Below, piece by piece: positions 7,590-15,995 of a stretch of 64,000 nt of DNA. Numbering within the stretch: the stretch's first letter is position 1; each line of letters begins with the position of its first letter. The stretch is from NCBI GenBank assembly GCA_014208095.1, contig JACHMT010000001.1, positions 1,860,001 to 1,924,000 of the forward strand, in the 5' to 3' direction. The position numbers were made by a program, and so were the translations under genes. Under the pieces are notes generated by a model. That model was given only the letters and a program-made list of their open reading frames with translations. It made no database searches and had not been told where the DNA came from. This stretch comes from Actinospineispora eucalypti. GTDB taxonomy: Bacteria; Actinomycetota; Actinomycetes; Mycobacteriales; Pseudonocardiaceae.

Positions 7590-8027
7590 TCAGATGTCGA
7601 AAGCCAGGGTGAGGTCGTAGCCGGTTTCGCTGTGGCCGGCGATGTTGAGGTCGGCGGTGCCGCGGAGGGTTTCCAGGCCGCCGGTGCCCATTTCCGGGAC
7701 GACCTCGATCCGCGCCGTCACCGAGCCCTTGTCCTGGCTGCCCACGTGCCGGAACACGCACGTGCCCTCGTGGCCGGCGATCGAGCCGGTGAAGCGCTCG
7801 AACCCGAGCACCGGTGCCGCCTCGGCGCGGTAGGCGATCAGGTAGACGACCTCGCCGGTGCCCTCGATGTCGCCGGTGTACGCGTAGGAGACCTCGGCGC
7901 GGGTCAGGCCGCGGCCGGGGTAGTAGGTCTCGCCGACCGTGGTGCCGGTGCCGTCGATGTCGGTGACCAGGGTCTCCGACCAGGAAGCGACGTTGAACCG
8001 ACCGTTGGCCTTGTGCTGGTAGCTCAT
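7590..8027 (-). CDS. DUF3224 domain protein
   Basis: The 145-residue protein (start MSYQHKANGRF at 8027) is a small beta-barrel type protein with GTYYPGRGLT-like turns and the ending LRGTADLNIAGHSETGYDLTLAFDI typical of DUF3224 (allene-oxide-cyclase-like barrel). Function is unknown. It is divergent from an AraC-type regulator with only 67 bp between the starts, so the regulator may control it. It converges with the Rrf2 gene, 13 bp apart. Confidence 0.75.
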   Translation of the reverse strand: MSYQHKANGRFNVASWSETLVTDIDGTGTTVGETYYPGRGLTRAEVSYAYTGDIEGTGEVVYLIAYRAEAAPVLGFERFTGSIAGHEGTCVFRHVGSQDKGSVTARIEVVPEMGTGGLETLRGTADLNIAGHSETGYDLTLAFDI

Positions 8028-8080
8028 GGTTCCGAGGCTAGGCAGCGCGGCCGGCAACGGTCTTGAAGAAACGCGACGAC

Positions 8081-8086
8081 TATCCT
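8081..8086 (+). promoter_or_regulatory. -10 hexamer of a leaderless AraC-type gene
   Basis: TATCCT lies eight bases before the GTG at 8095 and there is no ribosome site, so the transcript probably begins at or near the start codon. Confidence 0.4.
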
Positions 8087-8094
8087 CACCCAAC

Positions 8095-8895
8095 GTGTCG
8101 GCGCCGAAGGGATATCCGGAGGCGGTCGTGCGTCCCGCCGCCGGCGAGCGGGTGTTCCGGGTGGAACGCGTCGCGCCCGGCCCGGACCTGGCGGAGTTCG
8201 TCGACTACTACTGGCTGGTCCGGTGGCGGGCGCCGGAACCGCACCGGCAGCAGGTGGTGCCGCAGCCCAGGGTGCACGTGGCCGCCGAGGAGGGCCGGCT
8301 GCTGGTGCACGGGGTGAACCGGGGGCCGTTCTTCCGCACGCTGACCGGCGCCGGCCACGTACTCGGCGCGGCGTTCCACCCCGGCGGGTTCCGCCCGTTG
8401 CTCGGCCGGACCGTGGGCGCCATCTCCGGCACCGTGCAGCCGGCCCACTCGGTGCTGGGCATCGACGACGAGCCGGTGGCCGCGCGCATCCTGGGCACCG
8501 CCGACACCTCCGAGATGGTCGCCGCGCTGGAGGACTGTCTGCTCGGCGTCGACCCGAAGCCGGACGCCACCGCCCGCGAGGTCACCGCGCTGGTCGAGGA
8601 GGCCCGGCGGCGCGGCGAGATCACCCGGGTGGAACAGCTGGCCGGTCACGCGGGGCTGAGCGCCCGCGGCCTGCAGCGCCTGTTCACCGAGTACGTGGGC
8701 ATCGGCCCCAAGTGGATCATCCAGCGGTTCCGCATCCTGGACGCCGTCGCGGCCGCCCACTCCGGCCACCCGATCCGCTGGCCCGACCTGGCCGCCCACC
8801 TGGGTTTCAGCGACCAAGCCCACCTGACCCGGGTGTTCACCCAGGTGGTAGGCACCCCACCCGCCACCTACCAACGCGACCCCGGCACTACCTAG
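8095..8895 (+). CDS. AraC-family transcriptional regulator
   Basis: The 266-residue protein has an N-terminal sensor half (FVDYYWLVRW, PQPRVHVAAEEG, AFHPGGFRPLLG; DUF6597-like) and a C-terminal AraC helix-turn-helix pair from about residue 160, with VEQLAGHAGLSARGLQRLFTEYVGIGPKW and LAAHLGFSDQAHLTRVFTQVVGTPPATY. The start is GTG 8095, supported by the leaderless promoter and by the divergent DUF3224 gene just upstream. Ligand and targets are unknown; the divergent gene is the obvious candidate. Confidence 0.85.
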   Translation: MSAPKGYPEAVVRPAAGERVFRVERVAPGPDLAEFVDYYWLVRWRAPEPHRQQVVPQPRVHVAAEEGRLLVHGVNRGPFFRTLTGAGHVLGAAFHPGGFRPLLGRTVGAISGTVQPAHSVLGIDDEPVAARILGTADTSEMVAALEDCLLGVDPKPDATAREVTALVEEARRRGEITRVEQLAGHAGLSARGLQRLFTEYVGIGPKWIIQRFRILDAVAAAHSGHPIRWPDLAAHLGFSDQAHLTRVFTQVVGTPPATYQRDPGTT

Positions 8896-9316
8896 CGGCA
8901 AGGCCGCCCAGTTAAGAGGCCGTACAGGGCGCCTTCGCCCCTCCGGTTCGGCGAGGGTCGGGTTCGAAAGATGGCCTGGACGGCGGCGCGGTGGCCGCCC
9001 TGCCGCGGTTCAGGCTCCCGGCCGCCAGCCTCGATACGGAGTGTGACCGGTGTTGGTCGAGTTCGGTTCGTCCCATTCGTCGAAGTCGACACCAGTATGG
9101 GTTTTTTCAAGATCGAACCAGGCTGGTGTCGCACTCGACGAGGAACCGACGTGGAATCGTCCGCGGAGCCTCGGCGGTTGGCAAGGCCGCGTGACGAAGG
9201 CCGCTACGCCAACCGCTGGTCGTGAGCACCGCACGGGCGCCGACCGAAAAGCCGCCGGGCGGGACCCGAGCCGCGCCGGCCCAAGCGGTCCGCGCCCTAA
9301 CTGAACGGCCTTGTAC
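8896..9316. other. Intergenic 0.4 kb with an imperfect long hairpin
   Basis: No frame here looks coding. An imperfect inverted repeat pairs 9077-9095 with 9123-9141 (16 of 19 positions) around a 27-base AT-richer loop with a T-run, and the similarity extends weakly outward. It could be a terminator for the AraC-type gene or a decayed element. Its base use is less biased than that of its neighbours. Confidence 0.35.
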
Positions 9317-9703
9317 CTAGCGGATGAGGCGAATCGCGATGCCCAGGTCGAGCTTGTCCCAGGCCTGGTCGGCGGTGACGGCCTCGCCGTCCGGCGTCCG
9401 CTCGGTCACCGCGAGGCACGCGCGGCCGCCGAGGGAGAGCCCGATGTGACGGGTCTGCTGCCAGAGTAACCCGGCGCGAGCGGCATCCTGGCTGGTGAAC
9501 GGCTCGATCCGGATGCCCAGCGAGCGGATTCCGTCGGTCGCGGCAACGGCGTCCGGCTGGCCGCGTTGCGCCAGCTTCTGGATCACCTCGGACAGGCTGA
9601 CGCTGGACATCACCGAGCCGGCGAGGGCCTCGCTCACCAGCTCGTGGCCGGGTTCTCGGTAGAACAGGGCGAGCACCGCGCTCGCGTCGAGCACGGGGGT
9701 CAT
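9317..9703 (-). CDS. PIN-domain toxin (VapC-like), second pair
   Basis: The 128-residue protein starts MTPVLDASAVLALFYREPGHE; Asp6 is the first acidic residue of the PIN active site. Further acidic positions lie in SLSEVIQKLAQ and near TADQAWDKLDLG. The block GLSLGGRACLAVTERTPDGEAVTAD is typical of one VapC branch. Its ATG overlaps the antitoxin stop codon (ATGA), so the two are coupled. It is a probable Mg2+-dependent endoribonuclease held inactive by the AbrB-type antitoxin. Confidence 0.85.
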   Translation of the reverse strand: MTPVLDASAVLALFYREPGHELVSEALAGSVMSSVSLSEVIQKLAQRGQPDAVAATDGIRSLGIRIEPFTSQDAARAGLLWQQTRHIGLSLGGRACLAVTERTPDGEAVTADQAWDKLDLGIAIRLIR

Positions 9704-9990
9704 GTGTCGGCTTGCTCCCGGTCGGCTTCGGCGCGCCGGTCGGCGAGCAGCTCGGCCACCGCGCTGTCGGTGTGCCCAGCGGCCTGCGCTGCCGCGATCG
9801 CCTCGTCCTGCAGGCGGGTCAGCAGATGGGCGCGCTCCTCGAGGACTACGCGGCCCCGCTCGACGTAGACCACGAGTGTCTGGCCCGGTTCGATGCCGGC
9901 CGCACGCCGGACCTGTGCGGGTATCGTCACTCGGCCGTCTGAGGTGGCGGCAAGCTCCGCCTTCGGCAGGTCTTGCTGAACGTCCGCCAC
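9700..9990 (-). CDS. AbrB/SpoVT-type antitoxin
   Basis: The 96-residue protein (start GTG 9990, MADVQQDLPKAEL) contains the swapped-hairpin DNA-binding core ATSDGRVTIPAQVRRAAGIEPGQTLVVYV, in pieces an AbrB/MazE fold, at about residues 13-45. The C-terminal half is helical and acidic and ends in a region likely to bind the toxin. It begins 12 bp after the end of the cbiX-like gene on the same strand and could be read through from the sulfate operon, though a promoter of its own is expected. Confidence 0.78.
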   Translation of the reverse strand: MADVQQDLPKAELAATSDGRVTIPAQVRRAAGIEPGQTLVVYVERGRVVLEERAHLLTRLQDEAIAAAQAAGHTDSAVAELLADRRAEADREQADT

Positions 9991-10001
9991 ACTTGGTTGG
10001 T

Positions 10002-10808
10002 TCAGGACGCGGCGGCAAAGGGCGTCGCCGCCGCGGCCTGGTAGCGGTCCAGGACGACTTCGGCCACGGCCGGGTCGGCGCCCAGGGGGGATGCGACCAG
10101 CGCGTCGGGGTCGGTGGCGAGGGCGTCCTTCGCGACCCGGGCGGGGAGGAGGCCGGGGGCCAGGAACCAGCTGGCCACGGCGATGCGCTCGGCGCCGGCG
10201 GCGCGCAGCAGGCGGATCGCCTCGGGCACCTTCGGCGCGGCCATGGTGGCGAACGCGGCGCGTTCCCAACGCCAGCCGCGCCGCCGGCCGAGCGAACCGG
10301 CCAGCCGGCGGACCGCGGCGTTCGCCGCCGGGTGGGAGGAGCCGGTGGCCGCCAGCAGCACTCCCAGCGACGGGTCGTCCAGCGGCCCGGCCACCTCGGC
10401 CAGCCGGCGCAGTGCGGTGTCGGCCAGCCGGGGGTCGCCGCCCAGGACGTCGGCGACGGACAGGTGTAACCGGGGCAGCCGATGCGCGGCGCGCGCCACC
10501 GCGCCGGGAATGTCCACCCGGGCGTGGAACGCGTTGCCGAGCAGCAGCGGCACCACCACCGCGTGCCGGTGCCCGTCGGCGGCCACCGCGTTCAGCACGT
10601 CGGGCAGCCGGGGAGTGTTCAGGTCCAGGAAGGACAGCCGCGCGTCCAGGTCCGGCCGCTGCCGGCGCACCTCGTCCAGCAGCGCGGCGATGGTGGCCGC
10701 CGAGCGGGGGTCCCGGCTGCCGTGGGCCACCGCGATCAGGGCCGGCGCAGCCGGCCCGCTGGGTTGGGCGCCCAGTTTGGCGCCCAACGGGGACAGTGCG
10801 GGCGGCAT
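10002..10808 (-). CDS. Sirohydrochlorin chelatase-like protein (CbiX)
   Basis: The 268-residue protein has two tandem CbiX half-domains: ALIAVAHGSRDPRSAAT near residue 25 with the metal-binding His, and GVLLAATGSSHPAANAAVRRL after the middle. It should insert Fe2+ into sirohydrochlorin to make siroheme, the cofactor of the sulfite reductase encoded first in this operon. Its ATG overlaps the cysN stop by one base (TGATG). The second half lacks an obvious equivalent of the first active-site His-Gly pair, as is common. Confidence 0.82.
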   Translation of the reverse strand: MPPALSPLGAKLGAQPSGPAAPALIAVAHGSRDPRSAATIAALLDEVRRQRPDLDARLSFLDLNTPRLPDVLNAVAADGHRHAVVVPLLLGNAFHARVDIPGAVARAAHRLPRLHLSVADVLGGDPRLADTALRRLAEVAGPLDDPSLGVLLAATGSSHPAANAAVRRLAGSLGRRRGWRWERAAFATMAAPKVPEAIRLLRAAGAERIAVASWFLAPGLLPARVAKDALATDPDALVASPLGADPAVAEVVLDRYQAAAATPFAAAS

Positions 10809-12082
10809 CAAACCGCTGTGACCTTCAACGGGCTGCCCACCAGCCCGGCGGCCAGCGTGTTGCCGGTCGGCGGGTCGATCAGCAGGAAGGAACCGGTGGC
10901 CCGGCTGTCCGCGTAGTCGTCGGCCGGCAGCGGGTCGGCGGTGCGGATGCTCACCCGGCCGATGTCGTTGATCTCCAGCTTGTCCGGCTCGGAGTAGGTC
11001 AGGGTGTCGGTGTCCAGCCGGTCGTGCAGCGCGCCGACGATCGCCTGGGTGACCCGGGTGCCGTGCTTGAGCAGCAGCCGCGCGCCGGGGCGCAGCGGCT
11101 TCTCGGCCAGCCAGCAGACCGTGGTCTCCAGCTCCTCGGTCACCGTCGGGGGTGCGGCGGCGTCCACGATCATCGAGCCGCGGGCCACGTCCAGGTCGTC
11201 GGCCAGCCGGACGGTGACGCTGCGCCCGGTGCCGGCCTCGGGCAGCTCGCCGTCGGCGGTGTCCACCGCCTCCACCGTGCTGCGCAGGCCCTCCGGCAGC
11301 ACCAGCACCTCCTGACCCGGGCGCACCGTGCCGGCGGCCACCTGGCCGGCGTAACCCCGATAGTCCGGATGTGAAGCGGTGCGGGGGCGGATCACGTACT
11401 GCACCGGGATGCGCAGCGGCGCGTCGGCGTCCGGGCTGGTCACCGGGACGTTCTCCAGGTGCTCGAGCAGCGTGGGGCCGGTGTACCAGGGGGTGTTCGC
11501 CGAGTTCTCCACCACGTTGTCGCCGACCAGCGCGGATACCGGGATGGTGATCACCCGGCTGGACGGGTAGCCCAGCGCGGTGGTCAGCCCGGTGAAGTCC
11601 TTGGCGATCGCGGTGTACACCGCCTCGTCGTAGTCGACCAGGTCGATCTTGTTGACCGCCAGCACCAGGCGCGGCACCCGCAGCAGGGCGAGCACCGCCG
11701 CGTGCCGGCGGGTCTGCTCGACCACCCCGTGCCGGGCGTCCACCAGCAGCACCGCCAGCTCGGCGGTGGACGCCCCGGTCACCGTGTTGCGGGTGTACTG
11801 CACGTGCCCCGGGGTGTCCGCCAGCACGAACTCGCGGCGGGGCGTGCCGAAGTAGCGGTAGGCCACGTCGATGGTGATGCCCTGCTCGCGTTCCGCGCGC
11901 AGCCCGTCCACCAGCAGCGACAGGTCCGGGGTGTCCAGGCCCCGGTCCACCGAGGCGCGCTGCACCGCCTCGATCTGGTCGGCCAGCACCGACTTGGTGT
12001 CGTACAGCAGCCGGCCGACCAGCGTGGACTTGCCGTCGTCCACGCTGCCGGCGGTGGCGAACCGCAGCAGGTCCTTGGCCAT
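10808..12082 (-). CDS. cysN: Sulfate adenylyltransferase, GTPase subunit
   Basis: The 424-residue protein has the elongation-factor-like GTPase motifs: P-loop GSVDDGKST (residues 12-20), DTPGH, and NKID. CysN couples GTP hydrolysis to APS formation by CysD. The length matches a stand-alone CysN with no fused APS kinase (CysC), which agrees with the APS-type CysH encoded upstream. It starts directly after the cysD stop with no gap. Confidence 0.93.
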   Translation of the reverse strand: MAKDLLRFATAGSVDDGKSTLVGRLLYDTKSVLADQIEAVQRASVDRGLDTPDLSLLVDGLRAEREQGITIDVAYRYFGTPRREFVLADTPGHVQYTRNTVTGASTAELAVLLVDARHGVVEQTRRHAAVLALLRVPRLVLAVNKIDLVDYDEAVYTAIAKDFTGLTTALGYPSSRVITIPVSALVGDNVVENSANTPWYTGPTLLEHLENVPVTSPDADAPLRIPVQYVIRPRTASHPDYRGYAGQVAAGTVRPGQEVLVLPEGLRSTVEAVDTADGELPEAGTGRSVTVRLADDLDVARGSMIVDAAAPPTVTEELETTVCWLAEKPLRPGARLLLKHGTRVTQAIVGALHDRLDTDTLTYSEPDKLEINDIGRVSIRTADPLPADDYADSRATGSFLLIDPPTGNTLAAGLVGSPLKVTAV

Positions 12083-13003
12083 TTAGAAGTAACCCTCTCG
12101 CTTGCGGTCTTCCATGGCGGCTTCGGACAGCCGGTCGTCGGCCCTGGTCGCGCCGCGCTCGGTCAGCCGGGACGCGGTGACCTCGGCGATCACGTCGTCC
12201 AGGGTGGTTGCCGTGGACTCGATCGCGCCAGTGCAGGAGCCGTCCCCGACGGTCCTGTAACGCACTGTTTTCATCTCCAGCCGTTCGCCGTCCCGTGGGC
12301 CGCCCCACGGCCCCTCGGCCAGCCACATGCCGTCGCGGCGGAACACCTCGCGCTGGTGGCTGTAGTAGATGGACGGCAGCTCGATGTTCTCCCGCTGGAT
12401 GTAGCGCCAGACGTCCAGCTCGGTCCAGTTGGAGATGGGGAACACCCGCACGTGCTCGCCGGCCGCGTGCCGGCCGTTGTAGAGGTTCCACAGCTCGGGC
12501 CGCTGCTTGCGCGGGTCCCACCGGCCGAACGCGTCGCGCAGGCTGATGATGCGCTCCTTCGCCCGCGCTCGTTCCTCGTCGCGCCGCCCGCCGCCGAACA
12601 CCGCGTCGAACCGCTGCTCGTTGATCGAGTCCAGCAGCGGGACGGTCTGCAGCGGGTTGCGGGTGCCGTCCGGGCGCTCGGACAGCCGCCCGTCGTCGAT
12701 CCAGTCCTGCACGTGCGCGACCACCAGGCGCAGGCCCAGCCGCTCCACCAGCTGGTCCCGGAAGTCGATGACCTCTTGGTAGTTGTGCCCGGTGTCCACG
12801 TGCAGCAGGGAGAACGGCACCGGCGCCGGCGCGAACGCCTTCACCGCCAGGTGCACCAGCAGGGTGGAGTCCTTGCCCCCGGAGAACAGGATCACCGGCC
12901 GGTCGAACTCGCCGGCCACCTCGCGGAAGATGTGAATGGCCTCGGACTCCAGGGCGTCCAGCGCATCGAACGCCCGGACCTCCGTCAGCGCGGGCGCTGT
13001 CAT
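12083..13003 (-). CDS. cysD: Sulfate adenylyltransferase, catalytic subunit
   Basis: The 306-residue protein has the PP-loop motif ILFSGGKDST near residues 38-47, plus LLHVDTGHNYQEVIDFRD and VFPISNWTELDVWRYI, all typical of CysD. It adenylates sulfate with ATP to give APS. The start ATG 13003 gives the family's usual length. It lies 58 bp after cysH, the largest gap in this operon. Confidence 0.94.
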   Translation of the reverse strand: MTAPALTEVRAFDALDALESEAIHIFREVAGEFDRPVILFSGGKDSTLLVHLAVKAFAPAPVPFSLLHVDTGHNYQEVIDFRDQLVERLGLRLVVAHVQDWIDDGRLSERPDGTRNPLQTVPLLDSINEQRFDAVFGGGRRDEERARAKERIISLRDAFGRWDPRKQRPELWNLYNGRHAAGEHVRVFPISNWTELDVWRYIQRENIELPSIYYSHQREVFRRDGMWLAEGPWGGPRDGERLEMKTVRYRTVGDGSCTGAIESTATTLDDVIAEVTASRLTERGATRADDRLSEAAMEDRKREGYF

Positions 13004-13061
13004 TGTTCCACCTTCTTGGCGGCCAGTTGGGTACCGGGCGCTCCTGCCGGAGCCGTGGTAC

Positions 13062-13763
13062 TCACTGGTGCAACCCGCACTCGGTCTTGGCCCGGCCGGC
13101 CCACCGGCCGGCCCGCTTGTCCTCACCGGGCAGGGGCTTGCGGGTGCAGGGCGCGCAGCCGATGGACGGGTATCCGGCGTCGACCAGCGGGTTCACCAGG
13201 ATCCCGTGGTCGGCGATGTAGCGGTCCATGTCCTCGTCGCTCCACGCGGCCAGCGGGTTGATCTTGACCAGCTCGAACTTCTCGTCGTAGGTGATCAGCG
13301 GGGTGTTCGCCCGGGTCGGCGCCTCCACGCGGCGCACGCCGGTCACCCAGGCGTCGTAGCGGGCCAGGGTGCGCTGCAGCGGGACCACCTTGCGCAGGAA
13401 GCAGCAGCGGTCCGGCTCGCGGGCGAACAGGTCCTTGCCCTCGGCGGCGTCCTGCTCGGCCACCGTCCGGTCGGCGGTGGCGTTGACGATCCGCACGTCG
13501 TAGACCGTCTCCACCGCGTCCCGGGTGCCGATGGTCTCGGCGAAGTGGTAGCCGGTCTCCAGGAACAGCACGTCCACCCCGGGCCTGGCCCGTGCGGCCA
13601 GCTCGACCAACACCGCGTCCTGCATGTTGGACGCGACGATGAACCGGTCGCCGAAGGTGGCCGCCGTCCAGTCCAGGAGCTCCTCGGCTCCTGCGTCCGG
13701 GCCGAGCTCGGCCGCGCCCCGCTCGGCCAGCGAGCGCAGGTCCTCCTTGACGGACACACTCAT
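13062..13763 (-). CDS. cysH: Adenylyl-sulfate (APS) reductase
   Basis: The 233-residue protein carries the four cysteines that bind the [4Fe-4S] cluster in APS reductases: Cys120-Cys121 (RCCFLRK) and Cys203/Cys206 (CAPCTRK). It also has the catalytic C-terminal motif ECGLH (228-232). The CC...CxxC set separates it from PAPS reductases. It reduces APS to sulfite with thioredoxin. The ATG overlaps the stop of the zinc-ribbon gene (ATGA). Confidence 0.93.
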   Translation of the reverse strand: MSVSVKEDLRSLAERGAAELGPDAGAEELLDWTAATFGDRFIVASNMQDAVLVELAARARPGVDVLFLETGYHFAETIGTRDAVETVYDVRIVNATADRTVAEQDAAEGKDLFAREPDRCCFLRKVVPLQRTLARYDAWVTGVRRVEAPTRANTPLITYDEKFELVKINPLAAWSDEDMDRYIADHGILVNPLVDAGYPSIGCAPCTRKPLPGEDKRAGRWAGRAKTECGLHQ

Positions 13764-13921
13764 TGTGTTGTCGCCCCCTTCAGGACTCCGACTCCGATCA
13801 GCTTCACCGCGAAGGTCCGCAGGCAGCTGGCGCAACGCCACGCACCGTGTGGTTCTTCCACCGGGCGCAGGTCCTCGTCGCCGCAGTACGGGCAGTAGAA
13901 CGGCACGGCTCTCTCGCTCAT
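13760..13921 (-). CDS. 53-residue zinc-ribbon protein of the sulfate operon
   Basis: A 53-residue protein sits between sir and cysH with ATGA overlaps at both ends, so all three are coupled. It has two CxxC knuckles, CPYCG (Cys10, Cys13) and CASC (Cys30, Cys33), about 17 residues apart, followed by a basic-hydrophobic tail, as in small rubredoxin-like or zinc-ribbon proteins. Streptomyces genomes also have a small gene between the sulfite reductase and cysH genes, to my recollection. It may be an electron carrier or an assembly factor; function is unknown. Confidence 0.8.
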   Translation of the reverse strand: MSERAVPFYCPYCGDEDLRPVEEPHGAWRCASCLRTFAVKLIGVGVLKGATTQ

Positions 13922-15630
13922 GCGAGATCAGCCTCGTCGGCGCGGGCCACCCACTGGGCGAACCGCTCGCCGGCGTCCCGCTGCTTGACGTAGTTGCGCA
14001 CCACGCGGTCCACGTAGTCGCCCAGCTCGGACGAGGTGACCTTCAACCCGCGCAGCTTGCGGCCGAACCCGGCGTCCAGGCCCAGCCCGCCACCCAGGTG
14101 CACCTGGAAACCGGGCACCTGGTCGCCGTCGGCGGTGGTGACGATCTGGCCCTTCAGCCCGATGTCGGCGGTCTGGGTGCGGGCGCAGGCGTTGGGGCAG
14201 CCGTTCAGGTGGATGGTGATCGGCTGGTCCAGGTCGGCCTCCACGGACAGGTCTGCCAGCCGTTGTTCCAGCTCGGAGACCAGGTCGATCGCCCGCTGCT
14301 TGGTCTCCACGATGGCCAGCTTGCAGAACTCGATGCCGGTGCAGGCCATGGTGTTGCGCCGCCACGGAGACGGCGTGGAGTGCAGGCCCAGTTCGGCCAG
14401 CTCGGTCTGCAGCGAGCCCAGCTTGTCGTCCGGCACGTCCAGCACCAGCAGGTTCTGCTGCACGGTGGTGCGCACCCGGCGGGAGCCGGCCCGCTCCACC
14501 GCGTCCGCCACCTTGATCAGCGTGGTGCCGGAGACCCGGCCGACGGTGGGCGCGAAGCCGACGTAGTTCAGCCCGTCCCGCTGCTTGTGCACGCCGATGT
14601 GGTCGCGCGGGCCGTCCGGGATGGGCGGCGCCGGGCCGTCGACCAGCTTGCGCTTGAGGTACTCGTCCTCCAGCACCTGGCGGAAGCGCTCCGCGCCCCA
14701 GTCGGCGATCAGGAACTTGATCCGCGCGCGGTGCCGCAGCCGGCGGTAGCCGTAGTCGCGGAACAGCCCGGTGACCCCGGCCCACACCTCGGCCACCTCG
14801 TCCAGCGGCACCCAGGCGTCCAGCCGGACGCCCAGCTTCGGGTTGGTGGAAAGCCCGCCGCCCACCCACAGGTCGAAGCCGGGGCCGTGCTCCGGGTGCA
14901 CCGAGCCGATGAACGCGATGTCGTTGATCTCGTGCACCACGTCCTGGATCGGCGAACCGGAGATCGCCGACTTGAACTTGCGGGGCAGGTTGGAGAACTC
15001 TTTGCTGCCCAGGTAGCGGTCGGTGATCTCCTGGATGGCCGAAGTGCCGTCGACGATCTCGTCGGCGGCGATGCCGGCCACCGGCGAGCCGAGCACCACC
15101 CGGGGGCAGTCGCCGCAGGCCTCCAGCGTGGTCAGGCCCACCGCCTCCAGCTTCTGCCAGATCGTGGGTACGTCCTCGACCTCGATCCAGTGGTACTGCA
15201 CGTTCTGCCGGTCGGTGATGTCGGCGGTGTCGCGCGCGTAGTCCCGGGACACCTCGCCGACCACCCGCAGCTGCTCGGTGGTCAGCGCCCCGGAGTCGAT
15301 GCGCACCCGCATCATGAAGTAGCGGTCGTCCAGCTCCTCCGGCTCCAGCGAGCCGGTGCGGCCGCCGTCGATGCCCGGCTTGCGCTGGGTGTAGAGACCC
15401 ATCCAGCGGAACCGTCCGCGCAGGTCACCCGGGTCGATCGAGTCGAAACCCCGGTGCGCGTAGATGTTCTCGATGCGCGCCCGCACGTTGAGCGGGTCGT
15501 CGTCGCGCTTGCTGCGCTCGTTCGGGTTCAGCGGCTCGCGGTAGCCGAGTGCCCACTGGCCCTCGCCCCGCTTGCGTTTCGGGGCGGCGGGACGGCGAGG
15601 GGTGGCGGTGGCCGTCTGCGTCGGGGCCAT
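13918..15630 (-). CDS. sir: Ferredoxin-dependent sulfite reductase
   Basis: The 570-residue protein has the siroheme/[4Fe-4S] ligands ACTGIEFCK (Cys430, Cys436) and NGCPNACAR (Cys478, Cys482), plus paired ferredoxin-like half domains (DDRYFMMRVRI near residue 110; GLNYVGFAPTVGRVSG near 350). It should reduce sulfite to sulfide by six electrons, although nitrite reductases look similar. The operon (CysH, CysD, CysN, CbiX) makes sulfite the likely substrate. The first 20 residues are basic and low in complexity. A cysteine leader peptide lies about 115 bp upstream. Confidence 0.92.
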   Translation of the reverse strand: MAPTQTATATPRRPAAPKRKRGEGQWALGYREPLNPNERSKRDDDPLNVRARIENIYAHRGFDSIDPGDLRGRFRWMGLYTQRKPGIDGGRTGSLEPEELDDRYFMMRVRIDSGALTTEQLRVVGEVSRDYARDTADITDRQNVQYHWIEVEDVPTIWQKLEAVGLTTLEACGDCPRVVLGSPVAGIAADEIVDGTSAIQEITDRYLGSKEFSNLPRKFKSAISGSPIQDVVHEINDIAFIGSVHPEHGPGFDLWVGGGLSTNPKLGVRLDAWVPLDEVAEVWAGVTGLFRDYGYRRLRHRARIKFLIADWGAERFRQVLEDEYLKRKLVDGPAPPIPDGPRDHIGVHKQRDGLNYVGFAPTVGRVSGTTLIKVADAVERAGSRRVRTTVQQNLLVLDVPDDKLGSLQTELAELGLHSTPSPWRRNTMACTGIEFCKLAIVETKQRAIDLVSELEQRLADLSVEADLDQPITIHLNGCPNACARTQTADIGLKGQIVTTADGDQVPGFQVHLGGGLGLDAGFGRKLRGLKVTSSELGDYVDRVVRNYVKQRDAGERFAQWVARADEADLA

Positions 15631-15746
15631 GCGATCAGTCCTCCAGGTTGCGGCGGGTATGCGCGGCGACCTGGTCTGGCGAGAGGCGCAGACGTGCGGC
15701 GGCCGGCTACCCGGCCGGGATCACTCGTGGTGGGATTCGGCGCGGG

Positions 15747-15818
15747 TCAGGCGGCGCTACGGCACATCGCGCTGGAGACGCGCTGGAAATCGACGTGGCG
15801 ACGGGCCACGAGTCGCAT
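15747..15818 (-). CDS. Cysteine leader peptide of the sulfate reduction operon
   Basis: A 23-codon frame (ATG 15818 to TGA 15747) holds the core LVARRHVDFQRVSSAMC, the classic actinobacterial leader pattern before sulfur genes, with one cysteine codon five before the stop. An in-frame ATG at 15839 would give 30 residues with a second Cys. Slow translation at the cysteine codon would be expected to change downstream RNA folding and raise sir operon expression. Known for such leaders in mycobacteria; inferred here. Confidence 0.78.
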   Translation of the reverse strand: MRLVARRHVDFQRVSSAMCRSAA

Positions 15819-15952
15819 GTTCAGCGCGCAGGACACCATGTCATGGTGCCATCGCACGAGGCGGTTTGCCAGCGACGACCGTGATGTTGGGAGGGTTGTC
15901 ACAGGCATTTGGAAACCGAGATCAATTCACCGCGGTCCCTTTTCTGTCTAAG

Positions 15953-15969
15953 TTGATAGAAATTGTCAA
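15953..15969 (-). promoter_or_regulatory. Promoter region with inverted repeat upstream of the sir leader
   Basis: On the minus strand TTGACA, five bases ATTTC, then TATCAA form a 17-bp inverted repeat with one mismatch, and TTGACA is a consensus -35 hexamer pointing at the leader peptide and sir. A clear -10 is not seen at 17 bases. This short AT-rich stretch stands out in the otherwise GC-rich gap and may bind a regulator. Confidence 0.4.
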
Positions 15970-15995
15970 ATTAATCGGAACGGGCGTGACGGCTT

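Noticed and set aside
8949..8972. GGGTTCGAAAG, similar to a tRNA T-arm
   Set aside because: The flanks do not form the 5-bp T stem, and no acceptor stem, anticodon arm or CCA lies at the right distance.
8971..9225. 84-residue frame in the gap between the AraC-type gene and the toxin pair
   Set aside because: It overlaps the hairpin, has no ribosome site, and its composition does not show the third-position GC bias of neighbouring genes.
9317..10018. A longer single frame fusing the PIN toxin to an upstream Arg-rich stretch
   Set aside because: The upstream part is the shadow of the antitoxin gene; the ATG at 9703 with an ATGA overlap is the natural start.
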